A DNA stretch of 64,000 bases from Variovorax ginsengisoli (GTDB lineage: Bacteria > Pseudomonadota > Gammaproteobacteria > Burkholderiales > Burkholderiaceae_C), in the NCBI RefSeq assembly GCF_030811835.1, contig NZ_JAUSRO010000018.1:1-64000 (forward strand). The letters run 5' to 3'. How positions within the stretch are numbered: position 1 is the stretch's first letter; each line of letters begins with the position of its first letter. Below the pieces are notes generated by a model that was not told where the DNA came from, did no database searches, and saw only the letters and a program-made list of their open reading frames with translations. A program made the translations under genes and the position numbers. Positions 43,856 to 53,204 of the stretch are shown here, one piece after another.

Positions 43856-45523
43856 TCAAGGGTAGTAGCAATAAACCTGCATGATTGCGCTTGCTGAGGG
43901 TGAAGCAGATAAGGCCGCACCTGATCCGTTAGTTAACTGGACGGTCCAGCTATTGCCGTTGTCAACAACGAAGCGCGCAAAACCTCCATCGGAGCTGGAT
44001 TCAACTTTGGGAATTAATTGGGCAATGGGCGTTGCCGTTTGATTTGGCCCAACGGAACAGGTAGGTTTGTAAACTACTGTGTTGTGTGCTACCTCATATG
44101 CAGTTACGAAAACAAGGTTGGTTGTGATATCTTGGATACCAAACCAGCGCATCCCGCCGCCGCTTGGATTTGCTTTGCAAACGAAAGCGGACGTGGTATT
44201 TCCCGGAGTCAGAGAGGCATAGCCAAGCGCGCCGTTTGTTGTACACGAGCCTCCAGGGTTGGCGGTAATAATGAAATCGGTCATATTGCTCCATACACCA
44301 TTGAAGCAATACAGTTGTCGTCCTGACGTGTCCAATGCGCCTTGTCCGGCCAGTGGGCAGCTCCCACCTGTATATGAAATCGTGCTGAGCTGCACCCACT
44401 TCGCATCAAGACTGCAAACAACCAGCACGCCACCCGAAGCTGTATCAGATGATCTAGCAATTGAGCCGCTACTTGGGCACGAAGTGCCAGGCGCATAGAG
44501 ACCAGTTGGCAAAAAGCGATTTGCGTCCACTCGACCATTGGTCGCAAAGAACGCCTCAGAGCCCGCCGCATTCATCGCGATCCATGGATTTGTGGAATTC
44601 CAGCTCCACGCCTTTGGATCGCGCGCGGCTAAGATGGTCCCGCTGAACATGCCGTCCAACGCACGAACCCCACCCGTCCAGCCAGAAGGCTTGTCGTCAG
44701 GCTGATAGCAATTGAAGAAGGCGTTTCCATCTTTAAGCAGCTTCACGCAATTGTTTACGTCGACATTGCCAGCAATGGATGTGTCGCCGCCGATATTGAG
44801 ATTATTTCTAACGCTTACATCACCTTGGAAATTAGGGTTTCGCGGGTCATTCATGACAAGGAATCGGCCGAATCCGCTTGACCCAAATCCGACACGGGCG
44901 CCGACGACACCAGCCGGATTGCCCCCGACGGGATTCGGGCGGGTTGCCCCATCCAGGCCAATCACATTCGCGGGTGATGCAGGTAGCGAAACAACTACAT
45001 CCCCACCCACCGATTCAATAAAAGAGCCGATCTGAACGCCTGCAATTTCGTTCGTCCCAGGCTGCAAAACTGGCCGGTCTATGTAGACCAAGCCGGAGAT
45101 ATCACACGCCGAGGCAACGCAGCCCAGCGGGGTACGCTGGGCAATAACCCGGTAACTTCCCGAGTTGATGCGAGAGACGGTGCTGGTCCCTGCGGTCAAA
45201 TACCCCATGTCAATGAGATTTGCGACCGTAGGGGCCATTGCTTGGCCCTGATTTGAGCCTGCGGCAAGCGTCACACCGCGCACTGTCACTGGCTGTCCTT
45301 GCTGCAGCGCCGCGTAGGCCTCCATCACGTAGTTATTGGCCGCGTCCTTGATAATGCGCAGCGCATCACCTTGTAAACGGCCTTCGGTGACTTTCCTCTG
45401 CAATGCCTGGGCTTCGATCTGAGCTTGACCAATCAACGCCGCAACGACGAGAGCGAGCATCACAGCTAACAGCGAGAAGCCCGATTGAGAATGGCGAGGC
45501 AAACGAAATTGCTTTGTTTTCAT
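43856..45523 (-). CDS. pilV: PilV-like minor prepilin/adhesin
   Basis: 555 residues. Prepilin signal HSQSGFSLLAVMLALVVAAL with Gly/Phe cleavage site near residue 14, then a long surface domain (SFIESVGGDVVVSLPASPAN, GARVGFGSSGFGRFLVMNDP, NNLNIGGDTSIAGNVDVNNC) and Cys-containing C-terminal repeats (GTSCPSSGSIA, GGSCPLAGQGALD, GGSCTTNGALG). In R64 the PilV C-terminus contacts recipient lipopolysaccharide and decides host range. The three G-x-x-C-P-x-x-G-type units suggest modular binding pieces. No inverted shufflon repeats or Rci recombinase are visible. Confidence 0.82.
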   Translation of the reverse strand: MKTKQFRLPRHSQSGFSLLAVMLALVVAALIGQAQIEAQALQRKVTEGRLQGDALRIIKDAANNYVMEAYAALQQGQPVTVRGVTLAAGSNQGQAMAPTVANLIDMGYLTAGTSTVSRINSGSYRVIAQRTPLGCVASACDISGLVYIDRPVLQPGTNEIAGVQIGSFIESVGGDVVVSLPASPANVIGLDGATRPNPVGGNPAGVVGARVGFGSSGFGRFLVMNDPRNPNFQGDVSVRNNLNIGGDTSIAGNVDVNNCVKLLKDGNAFFNCYQPDDKPSGWTGGVRALDGMFSGTILAARDPKAWSWNSTNPWIAMNAAGSEAFFATNGRVDANRFLPTGLYAPGTSCPSSGSIARSSDTASGGVLVVCSLDAKWVQLSTISYTGGSCPLAGQGALDTSGRQLYCFNGVWSNMTDFIITANPGGSCTTNGALGYASLTPGNTTSAFVCKANPSGGGMRWFGIQDITTNLVFVTAYEVAHNTVVYKPTCSVGPNQTATPIAQLIPKVESSSDGGFARFVVDNGNSWTVQLTNGSGAALSASPSASAIMQVYCYYP

Positions 45524-45546
45524 GGTCAAGATCGAACTAAGGTCAA

Positions 45547-46101
45547 TTACTGACCACGACCAAAAACAATGTTGAGTGCAACATGGTCGGCCGCATCGCA
45601 AGCACCCGCCAATGCAGATATATCAATGTTCGCGTCATTCGCCTTGACAGTCGTCGAGTCAACTGCGATCCGGCGAGAATACGGGACGGCAGACAAAACG
45701 ATATCCTGGCAGTCCTCACGAAGAACATTGGTATACGAAACAAGCATGGAATCACTGGTGGAGGTGATCGTTTGCGGCTGGAAAGTAATATTGCCGTTGT
45801 ACCGGTTTTGTGCGGTATTTGTACCTGCGACCCGCAGACGCGCCGGAATGATTCCTGAGCGAACTGCAATATCAGTTGTTACAGAGGCATATTGATTTGC
45901 ATTGCCGTAAAGCTTCTGCGTTCCCGCAATGATGGTGCTGATTTCGCCCGTCGCCGCCTCAACCCGCGCTTTGCGCTGGCTGTCGGTGTACATGTTGTAG
46001 GCGACTGCAATCAAAATTGCAGTGATAACCAAAGACAGGAGGACGCCCAGAATTGCGTTTCCCGAGTTTTTCTTGCGATTGCTGATGTATTGGTTTTTCA
46101 T
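45547..46101 (-). CDS. pilS: PilS-like type IVb major prepilin
   Basis: 184 residues. A short leader NRKKNSGNAILGVLLSLVIT gives cleavage after Gly14, followed by the hydrophobic N-terminal helix (VITAILIAVAYNMY) but without the usual Glu5 signature. The mature domain has two Cys residues (EDCQDIV, GACDAAD), as in type IVb pilins, that would form the D-loop disulphide. It is the main subunit of the thin pilus. No prepilin peptidase gene is seen in the window, so processing would need a host or distal enzyme. Confidence 0.82.
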   Translation of the reverse strand: MKNQYISNRKKNSGNAILGVLLSLVITAILIAVAYNMYTDSQRKARVEAATGEISTIIAGTQKLYGNANQYASVTTDIAVRSGIIPARLRVAGTNTAQNRYNGNITFQPQTITSTSDSMLVSYTNVLREDCQDIVLSAVPYSRRIAVDSTTVKANDANIDISALAGACDAADHVALNIVFGRGQ

Positions 46102-46165
46102 AATGTGTTTGAATTTAAGATCTGATTATTTAAAGCGTAAAAAAGAAAAGTCGCGCTACAGTTTG

Positions 46166-47251
46166 CTAATTGCTCCCTTTCGCTAACAATTTGGACGGGT
46201 CAGTCGCGTTTGACAGTGCACTGCCAATCGTCATGACCCCAAGAGAGAGAACTAGAGCTATGGAAAGCAGAAAACCAAGAAAAATGGTGCGCAGCGCTGT
46301 AGCAGACAGAACTATTCGCTTTTGAAGGGATGCGGATTCTTTTCCACCCAGTAATTGAAGAGCGTCAACGAAAGAGCTATTCGAGTCAAGCAAGCTTGCG
46401 AGTCGCGTTCGCACAGTGAGGGGCATCAAACCAAGTGAGAATGCAGCCATGTAATTGCTTGGATCGACCTCGATTGACAATATGATTTTGTTGATTTGCC
46501 ACCGTAACCATGGGCTTGCGGCACCTCTCAGGTCTTCGAGCGCCTCTTTCATCGTTCGACCAGAATGGATAAGGATTGCAAGCGAGCTGACGACCATCGC
46601 TGCGTTGTAATCGCGGTATAGGCTAAAGGGCAATCTCTTGTCTAATGCAATACGTGCTCTTCCCTGCATATTTGGGAGAAGATAAATAGTTAACGCAGTG
46701 AGCAAGGTGAATCCAAGTGCTAAAAGTATCCCGGAATCATTAATGAATTCAGCAAGGTCTCTAACAAAACCATTGAAACCAATCCAGATCGACGCAGGTG
46801 TATCCTTTGCAATCCCTGCAATGATCTGAGAAGTAATCACGCTGAGAGCGCCGACGATTGGCACGGCAAACAGAGGTACGGCGAACTTTTCGGCAATGCC
46901 CATCAATGACTTGTGACGGAACTCAACAGAATCAGCGCACATTTCTAGCGCTGCAGCGGTTTTTGATCCAGCTCCATCGACCGCGCGAAATAGCACTTGA
47001 TCAGATTTCGGAGCAACCCCGTTGAAAAGTCCAGAAATGGTCATTCCTTCGCCGTCAGACAACTTCACAAGCAATTTGGAAGCGATAGCAGCAGTTTCCT
47101 TTTTCTTTAACAACGTTGCGTTGGAAACTGACCGCTCCAAAAAGTCTCGAATCGAAACTCGCCGTTTCATCGCATCAGCCAAATCACGATAGAAATCGGA
47201 CCGTTCAAACGACCACACGATGCGCCACCAGAGAAACCAAAGTTCGTTCAT
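46166..47251 (-). CDS. pilR: PilR-like inner-membrane platform protein (GspF/PilC family)
   Basis: 361 residues. Two T2SSF-type repeats (about 25-150 and 225-345) with three main membrane segments (FAVPLFAVPIVGALSVITSQ, SGILLALGFTLLTALTIYLL, AL R-TIFLGFLLSIALVLSLGV region). It forms the platform on which PilQ drives pilin polymerisation. Its start overlaps the pilQ stop by ATGA (47248-47251). Confidence 0.88.
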   Translation of the reverse strand: MNELWFLWWRIVWSFERSDFYRDLADAMKRRVSIRDFLERSVSNATLLKKKETAAIASKLLVKLSDGEGMTISGLFNGVAPKSDQVLFRAVDGAGSKTAAALEMCADSVEFRHKSLMGIAEKFAVPLFAVPIVGALSVITSQIIAGIAKDTPASIWIGFNGFVRDLAEFINDSGILLALGFTLLTALTIYLLPNMQGRARIALDKRLPFSLYRDYNAAMVVSSLAILIHSGRTMKEALEDLRGAASPWLRWQINKIILSIEVDPSNYMAAFSLGLMPLTVRTRLASLLDSNSSFVDALQLLGGKESASLQKRIVLSATALRTIFLGFLLSIALVLSLGVMTIGSALSNATDPSKLLAKGSN

Positions 47252-49056
47252 TGCGAATTTGCCGGTTGTTCAATCAGTTTGGAAATCGTTGATTTCTTGT
47301 TCAGATATCGTTCCCAAATCTCAAATTGCGAGCATTGAAATGGATCAATAGTGCCGATGATTGATTTGTAAATGGCGTGCTCGAAAACAGTTTTGCCGTC
47401 CATTGCAGGGCTATTTACATCTAGGTCAGAGTTGCTGGCGAAAATATCAAGTGCTTTGTGATCATCGCCTTCACGAATGGCCATCAGCCAATCGACGGTC
47501 GGCATGAACATTTCTGCCACAACTGTTTGCCCGACTGTTCCGCGCCTGTTGCACGCCTCGCATTTATTGTCGTGGCCGTAGAAACGCCATTTCATTCTCT
47601 CTGTGCTTGCCCCTATCGCCTCGAAATTGGCGCAAAGTCTTGCAGCGTCAGGAATAGTCTTGATGGCTTCAACAGTAGAGATTGAGCAGCGTGGGCAAGT
47701 GACGGGGACTAAAGCTTGATAAACAAGCAGCGTCAGCATATTGGGATCGGTCAATGTATGCCGATTCATTCCAATTTCAGGATTCGTCAAACGCGGAATA
47801 ATGCCGGCGATGCTGTTTGCGTGCACGGTTGAAAGACCGATGTGGCCGGTTTGCACGATCTGCTGAAACGTCGTAGAGGTGGTGTAATCTCTAATTTCTT
47901 GGATCATTGCCATATCCAAGTCGCCGCGAACAATGGCGCTATTGATTTCGCGGTACTTTGACTGGCCCTCATCCAATGTCGTGTGATCGCGCTGCACGTG
48001 TATTTGATGCGCGCCGCGAATTTCTCTCTCAATGGGTTCTTCTGCCGTGTAGATCGCCATTTGCTCCAATTTCGGATGCAGCTCAATAAATGACTGTTGT
48101 GTTGTAGACTTTCCTGAATTGGTAACGCCAGCAATCAGGATTGCACCATATGCGTTCTGCATCGCGCGATGCCAAATATCAATTTGGCTAGATGCGTATC
48201 CTAATTGTTCAAATGACAAGGTCGGCGCGTCTGCTTCATCGAATAAAATGCGGAGAACGACCTTTGGCCCTTTATGACCTTTGAATGACTGATATCTTAG
48301 ATTGATTCGCTTGTTTGGAATCTCGTTGAATGGAATGATGCCGTACAGGAATTTTTCGGGATCAAAGTGTGAATCGGACGCTGTTTTTGTCTGAATATCG
48401 TTGTTGAAGAGTGTGCTCATTGCACCAACAATATGACTGGCTGGATATATGCCGCCTCCGGCAATACGTAGGTATTCCATCTGGCCGTCTACACGGATTC
48501 TGACGACCCCATTGTTTCCGCGTGTCTCGATATGTATGTCAGTGGCGCGATTCTCAACCGCATACGTAATCCATTCGACGGCCGACTCTCTGTACTTGTT
48601 GCTGGAGCGATTGGAATCATTGATAGTGGAATCACTGGCAACGTCATAGATCGCCGCAATAACTGCAGGCTCTGCAGTAGCTATTTGTACGTGATATCCC
48701 TGGCTGACTAAATTTCCATAGATTGATTGGTGCAATGCCCTGTCAATACTCGAATGAATCAGCATCAGTTCTTTCGCAGAAATCTGCAAAATAACTGCCG
48801 ACGATAGAAGTTCCTTTGGAATTACCGAATTATTCTTTGCGTCCTTATGGAAAATGCACTCAAAGGCGGTCACATCGCCATATGTCATGAAATGCGTTCG
48901 CACGACTGGAATGTCCAGCTCTTCATGGGTCGATTCTGGATCGCGGGCAATCGGTGCCCGTTTCGGTGCCCGCATGGGCGCCCTGGGCGATGAGCTGTGC
49001 ATGTCCTCAGCCCTATTGAGGCTTACCGACGAGGGTGCAAGGAGCTGCTTGAACAT
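47248..49056 (-). CDS. pilQ: PilQ-like pilus assembly ATPase (GspE/PilB family)
   Basis: 602 residues. N-terminal domain followed by Walker A ILIAGVTNSGKSTTQQSF (about 305-322), Asp box YTAEEPIEREIRGAHQIHV, Walker B DLDMAMIQEIRDY and His box TGHIGLSTVHANS. The C-terminal part has a zinc tetracysteine arrangement (CPRCSIST near 455 and CEACNRRGTVG near 500). It powers pilus extension. Only one ATPase is present, as in R64 where PilQ serves both directions. The start touches the pilP stop. Confidence 0.92.
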   Translation of the reverse strand: MFKQLLAPSSVSLNRAEDMHSSSPRAPMRAPKRAPIARDPESTHEELDIPVVRTHFMTYGDVTAFECIFHKDAKNNSVIPKELLSSAVILQISAKELMLIHSSIDRALHQSIYGNLVSQGYHVQIATAEPAVIAAIYDVASDSTINDSNRSSNKYRESAVEWITYAVENRATDIHIETRGNNGVVRIRVDGQMEYLRIAGGGIYPASHIVGAMSTLFNNDIQTKTASDSHFDPEKFLYGIIPFNEIPNKRINLRYQSFKGHKGPKVVLRILFDEADAPTLSFEQLGYASSQIDIWHRAMQNAYGAILIAGVTNSGKSTTQQSFIELHPKLEQMAIYTAEEPIEREIRGAHQIHVQRDHTTLDEGQSKYREINSAIVRGDLDMAMIQEIRDYTTSTTFQQIVQTGHIGLSTVHANSIAGIIPRLTNPEIGMNRHTLTDPNMLTLLVYQALVPVTCPRCSISTVEAIKTIPDAARLCANFEAIGASTERMKWRFYGHDNKCEACNRRGTVGQTVVAEMFMPTVDWLMAIREGDDHKALDIFASNSDLDVNSPAMDGKTVFEHAIYKSIIGTIDPFQCSQFEIWERYLNKKSTISKLIEQPANSQ

Positions 49057-49520
49057 CAGAATGCCTCACCCAAATGAATTACCCGCTTGCCGCATTCACG
49101 ATCTGCCTGCGGCGAACCGTTGCGTGTGGCGCACAACTTGGATACCTCCACGCCCTGTTGATTGATCGCCGAGGCGCGGTAGCCGTTAATCAACATGCCA
49201 GGAAAAACTATCGACAGCATTTGACCTTGGCTGACCTCAGCTATCCACATTCCTTCCTTGGAGTAAATGGCGTGCAAAAATATGCCGGGTGCTGCCGTTG
49301 GTTTAGGCTTTGTCGGCGGAAGCGAGACTATGGGAGCCATCAGCGCGTCGGCCGATTTCGTAGCTTCGACAGCCTCTTTCTCGCCTTTTTCCAGTTCGGC
49401 TAATTGCTTTGCTCGTTGCAGGGCTGCAATCTGTCCGATTGTTTGTGCCATGAGCGAAGAGCCAGAAACGGCGCAGACCACCAAAAGAAGCACTCTAATT
49501 GTGTTACTGGTTTTGAACAT
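49056..49520 (-). CDS. pilP: PilP-like type IVb pilus protein
   Basis: 154 residues with a signal peptide (LLLVVCAVSGSSLMAQ), a short coiled part (AALQRAKQLAELEKGEKEAV) and a C-terminal PilP-like domain (GMWIAEVSQGQMLSIVFPGM, then ECGKRVIHLG). PilP is a periplasmic assembly partner between the inner-membrane complex and the secretin. Its 5' end overlaps the pilO 3' end by 17 bases. Confidence 0.75.
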   Translation of the reverse strand: MFKTSNTIRVLLLVVCAVSGSSLMAQTIGQIAALQRAKQLAELEKGEKEAVEATKSADALMAPIVSLPPTKPKPTAAPGIFLHAIYSKEGMWIAEVSQGQMLSIVFPGMLINGYRASAINQQGVEVSKLCATRNGSPQADRECGKRVIHLGEAF

Positions 49521-50832
49521 AGTAGTTTCCAGTTAATTTAATCTTCGCTTGTGCCATTGCGTCTTGCTTTAGCTCGCCGATATCCATCTGGAAGCCGATC
49601 CAAATAATGTTCTTGGGGGCTTTTGTAATTACTTCCAGTGCTTGCGGAAGTTGAATTGAGTCGACTTCAAACTTTCCTTGGCCGATTGATTGCGGGATGC
49701 GAGCATTTGTCGCGACGCCTGGGATTTGTGGCCAAAGCACGGGGGGTGACACTTGAATTGATAGTTTCGCATCAATCCAGTCCTGCATTTGTGACGCTGA
49801 AAACCCTTGCGCAAACTCACCAAACATCATCTGGTTATCTTGATTCAGTGGCTCGAAGTCCAATTTCTGCGCCCATCTCATCGCCGCGTCGTTAAGACGA
49901 AAATCAGGTGTCTGAATCAGGGTTAGTTCAAGGTTTGATGTTTTCAGGCTGTCGAATGTGCCGGTTTCTCTTTGATAGCTTGCTCTGCAGCCTTGAGAAA
50001 TATCGCACTCAATTCGTTTGATGATCCAGCCGCCCACTCTGACATTAAGTTTCAGCGCTTCCGAATAAGCGCTGACCACCGACTGACGACTGACCCCGGC
50101 CGTTGCTCTGGCCGAATTGAGCAAATCAAAATAAAGGCGCTTTGGGTCCGCCGCTGATTTGCGTAGAATTTCCTCTTTGAGCTTCTGAGCTTTGATGTGG
50201 TCGCTATACGAGTAATAGCCAAATGCTGCTGCTGTTGCGACTCCAGTAGTCAATGCCCATGCAAGATAATTTGCAGGCGGCTTTTTAAGCAGCGTTCTCT
50301 TGTTGGCGTTGCTTGCTATTGACTCGAATAAATCGTCGACTTCAATGCGATCTTTGAAGCTGACCGCATCGTCGCTAAATACAGAAACGTCCTTGTTTCC
50401 GTTGAGAAATCGCTTTGCTGTTTCAATTGCTTCGGATGGTGATTTTTCGAGCTTGTCTAGAACGGGGATACCGTTCACGACACCAATCACCGAATATGAA
50501 TCCTCCCCCGTTTTGAGGTGCAATAGTGCCGCACTATGGTCGGACGCCCATAGTGCGAATGCCGCCGCCAAAGAGTGTGTTTTCTTCCCGACTTTTTGCG
50601 ATTCGGGATTTGCCAGAAACCCAATGCTTCGAAGTTTCGCGGTTTTAACGTTACCTTCTGCTGTGTATCTATGGCCTTCGCTCCCCTGCACCAGAACGCA
50701 ATGCGTGGCGCTTCGCTCGCTTGCGAGTACTCGCATTTGTTTCGATGCCGCACCTTCCAGCTGCAGGATTTGCCAGTTTAAATTTCCAACGAAATTTGTC
50801 CCGTCTTTGGCGCTGATGATTCTGAACTTCAT
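49504..50832 (-). CDS. pilO: PilO-like type IVb pilus inner-membrane protein
   Basis: 442 residues. An actin-like N-terminal cytoplasmic domain (about 1-190) is followed by one membrane helix (YLAWALTTGVATAAAFGYYS, about 193-212) and a periplasmic part with a Cys pair (IECDISQGCRASYQRE). This layout matches PilO2/PilO of R64-like thin pili, which link the cytoplasmic ATPase to the secretin. It starts 9 bases after the pilN stop. Confidence 0.8.
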   Translation of the reverse strand: MKFRIISAKDGTNFVGNLNWQILQLEGAASKQMRVLASERSATHCVLVQGSEGHRYTAEGNVKTAKLRSIGFLANPESQKVGKKTHSLAAAFALWASDHSAALLHLKTGEDSYSVIGVVNGIPVLDKLEKSPSEAIETAKRFLNGNKDVSVFSDDAVSFKDRIEVDDLFESIASNANKRTLLKKPPANYLAWALTTGVATAAAFGYYSYSDHIKAQKLKEEILRKSAADPKRLYFDLLNSARATAGVSRQSVVSAYSEALKLNVRVGGWIIKRIECDISQGCRASYQRETGTFDSLKTSNLELTLIQTPDFRLNDAAMRWAQKLDFEPLNQDNQMMFGEFAQGFSASQMQDWIDAKLSIQVSPPVLWPQIPGVATNARIPQSIGQGKFEVDSIQLPQALEVITKAPKNIIWIGFQMDIGELKQDAMAQAKIKLTGNYYVQNQ

Positions 50833-50841
50833 TATTTCAAC

Positions 50842-52692
50842 TCAGTTCATTTGCACTGCGCGAACAACGATTAGGAAATCCTCCCTTTTGTATCCCGCAC
50901 GTTGACTACCTCCTGCAAACAATGGCAGGTTTTCCGTCAACTTGCGGGTGTCGCCTGATGCAAGCCGCCGAGATAGGCCGGTCACCACCATTGCTTCACC
51001 AGGCATCAGTCGGACTGTCGTTTGATCGTCAGTGCCCGAGGTGACGGGCGTTTGGACCTTTTGCAGTGTTGCGCCTGAGCCGGTTGTGACGTCGAATAGG
51101 CTTAACAATTCCGTCAGCGATACACCAAACTTCAGAAGGATCACTCCATTGTCTAGAATTGCGGGCTGAACCAGAAACTTGTCGCCGGTTACAATTGAGC
51201 TTGTCTTTAGTCCTGGCGCTCCAGATCCCACAGAAGAGGCGGTTGCCGGTGTGGTCTCTGACAAATATCCATCCGTCTTCAAATGGGTCTTTCTCGCCCA
51301 TTGGCGATTCATTGCAATCATGGAGATTGGACGGTATTGGGCCGTGTTGGATATTTCGTTCAGCAAATTCAGCATGGCCGATGAGCTGCCAAACCGTGCT
51401 TGCGTTCCCCGGCTGGATGCGTTCGCGTCGTCTGCTTTGAGGATTGAATATCCGACAGACCCGCCTAAGCTACCCGTCAGTGCTGCGGGCGAACTGATGA
51501 CGGCGCCCCACGACTTAGAAAGGCTTTGATAGACGACATTCCAGTCAATGCCGCGTTCATCGCTGTCGTTTGTGGTAACGCTGTAAACGTCAATTTGAAT
51601 ATGTGCCTGCCGCGTCATTGCAGCCTCTTCGTGCCTCAATACCTCGCGCACGCGGCCCATCACATCCTTGGTCGCAGTTACGGTAAATCGGCCTGAACCT
51701 TCGCTCAGTACGACGCTTCCACCCGAGGCGCTTACCATTGTTTCAATGGATTTTCTCAATGACTCTAATGCTGAAATCTTGCCGCTTTCCGTAACATCTA
51801 GCGCCGAGGATGCAGAGCCAGTATTACCGGACCCGCCGCCCTGCCCCGAGTTGCTTCCGTTCAAGCTCATCTTGTAGTCTTGTGTCCCGACGAATGCTGA
51901 CAGTTCGAAACTTTCGCTGATGAAGCGTTCGATGACCACCACGCCGTCACGGTATGACCAGCTCAGATTTAGCCGGCCTGTTACATGGTCAAGGAACGAT
52001 GAAAGCGAGCCGTCCCAGCGCATTTCTAGGGAGCTAACATCGGTAATCGCTTGTCGGAATTGGGGCTTCTGAGAAGAGCTATCGTCGGTGCCACCATCTG
52101 GAATGGGCAGTTTTAAGTCACTAAGTGCGGCCTTGGTGTTGAATGCGGTGGTTGGCCCGCCGGTTTGAAGTACCTGCGGTGGAACGATGACGCCAGGAAT
52201 CGGCGCCCCTGTGAATGCTGGAGTACTGGCGATCTGTGACGATTGGCCATTCGTGCTATTCGATCCGTATACGTCCTGTTTAATCCGAACTGGGACGTTT
52301 GTCAGACGCGTAAGTCTTTCTGCAATGACTGCGATTGGGACTCGTCCATTCGTTTGTCGGTCGTCGAAATTCAGCTTGAACGATTCTGTGAAAATTGGCG
52401 GCAGCATTTCGTCGCTTTGGACTGCTGTCATCTTTGCTCCAATCCAAGGCCTGGACGCGTGGCGTGCTACTGCTTGTTTTGCGGCATTGGCCGCCTGAAG
52501 ATCGATTTGATACGGTGCCCCTGGTGTGGTCGGCTCTATCCCCATTGGTGTTTGACGAATGCCTTTGCTTGTCGCTGAGGCCTGTTCGAGTACTTCGTTG
52601 TTCTTCTCGCTGATCCGTTTCGCTGGAGCGCATGCGGATAGCAAGGAAAGACTGCAAAGGAGCAGCGCCAAGGTCGTCCATTCTTTGTTCAT
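50842..52692 (-). CDS. pilN: PilN-like outer-membrane secretin lipoprotein
   Basis: 616 residues from ATG 52692 (ATGA overlap with the upstream gene; ATG 52698 is an alternative). Lipobox LSLLSACAPAK near residue 18. N-terminal domains about 70-270, then a secretin domain (SALESLRKSIETMVSASGGS, RHEEAAMTRQAHIQIDVYSV, KFGVSLTEL, TVRLMPGEAMVVTGL). It forms the multimeric outer-membrane channel of the pilus and resembles BfpB/PilN. Secretins of this class are lipid-anchored. Confidence 0.9.
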   Translation of the reverse strand: MNKEWTTLALLLCSLSLLSACAPAKRISEKNNEVLEQASATSKGIRQTPMGIEPTTPGAPYQIDLQAANAAKQAVARHASRPWIGAKMTAVQSDEMLPPIFTESFKLNFDDRQTNGRVPIAVIAERLTRLTNVPVRIKQDVYGSNSTNGQSSQIASTPAFTGAPIPGVIVPPQVLQTGGPTTAFNTKAALSDLKLPIPDGGTDDSSSQKPQFRQAITDVSSLEMRWDGSLSSFLDHVTGRLNLSWSYRDGVVVIERFISESFELSAFVGTQDYKMSLNGSNSGQGGGSGNTGSASSALDVTESGKISALESLRKSIETMVSASGGSVVLSEGSGRFTVTATKDVMGRVREVLRHEEAAMTRQAHIQIDVYSVTTNDSDERGIDWNVVYQSLSKSWGAVISSPAALTGSLGGSVGYSILKADDANASSRGTQARFGSSSAMLNLLNEISNTAQYRPISMIAMNRQWARKTHLKTDGYLSETTPATASSVGSGAPGLKTSSIVTGDKFLVQPAILDNGVILLKFGVSLTELLSLFDVTTGSGATLQKVQTPVTSGTDDQTTVRLMPGEAMVVTGLSRRLASGDTRKLTENLPLFAGGSQRAGYKREDFLIVVRAVQMN

Positions 52693-53204
52693 TGGCATTC
52701 TTTCGTTTGATCGCCCTTGCGAGTGATACGGGCAAGTGGCGGCGTGTTTGGGTAAAAGCAGACTTCCAGTGGGTAGTTGCTGTAAGCTATTCCTGGGGAC
52801 GCGAGTTGCGATGTCACTGCGTCTTCAAAACGTCCCTTGAAAACGTCTGGTGCCTCGACCATTACGTTTTTTGCGGCATCCCAACGCACACGCCATCCGG
52901 CAGCTGTAGCCCAACGTTGAAACGTGTTTGCCAGAGTCACGTCGCGAATTTCAACTGCCCATTCGCTTCCGATGGTGGCTGGCAAAGCTATAGGCGTTTC
53001 GTCCGCTGCGACGGTTGCGGTGGCTGCTCGGCGAAGATGTTCTGTTTTCGGCAGTGACTTTCCGATGACCAGGTCGGGCTGATCGTCTATCCTGATCTCT
53101 TGTGCGACTGCAATCCCGCATATAAATACGAATGCCGCTGCCGCGCACGCTTTCGTTGATTGAGCTGTCACTTTTGACTCCCTGTATTTGATTGGTTCGC
53201 TCAT
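52689..53204 (-). CDS. TcpQ-domain pilus protein
   Basis: 171 residues from ATG 53204, with a signal-like hydrophobic part (ACAAAAFVFICGIAVAQ, about 17-34). The C-terminal TcpQ domain is clear: WAVEIRDVTLANTFQRWATA, GWRVRWDAAKNVMVEAPDVF, FEDAVTSQLASPGIAYSNYP. TcpQ helps the secretin reach the outer membrane in the Vibrio Tcp system, and the domain also ends PilL of R64-type systems. It overlaps the preceding lipoprotein gene and pilN by ATGA on both sides. Confidence 0.8.
   Translation of the reverse strand: MSEPIKYRESKVTAQSTKACAAAAFVFICGIAVAQEIRIDDQPDLVIGKSLPKTEHLRRAATATVAADETPIALPATIGSEWAVEIRDVTLANTFQRWATAAGWRVRWDAAKNVMVEAPDVFKGRFEDAVTSQLASPGIAYSNYPLEVCFYPNTPPLARITRKGDQTKECQ

Noticed and set aside
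43856..45523. Shufflon at the pilV 3' end
   Set aside because: No inverted 19 bp recombination repeats and no Rci-type recombinase next to it; the C-terminal frame is single and closed.
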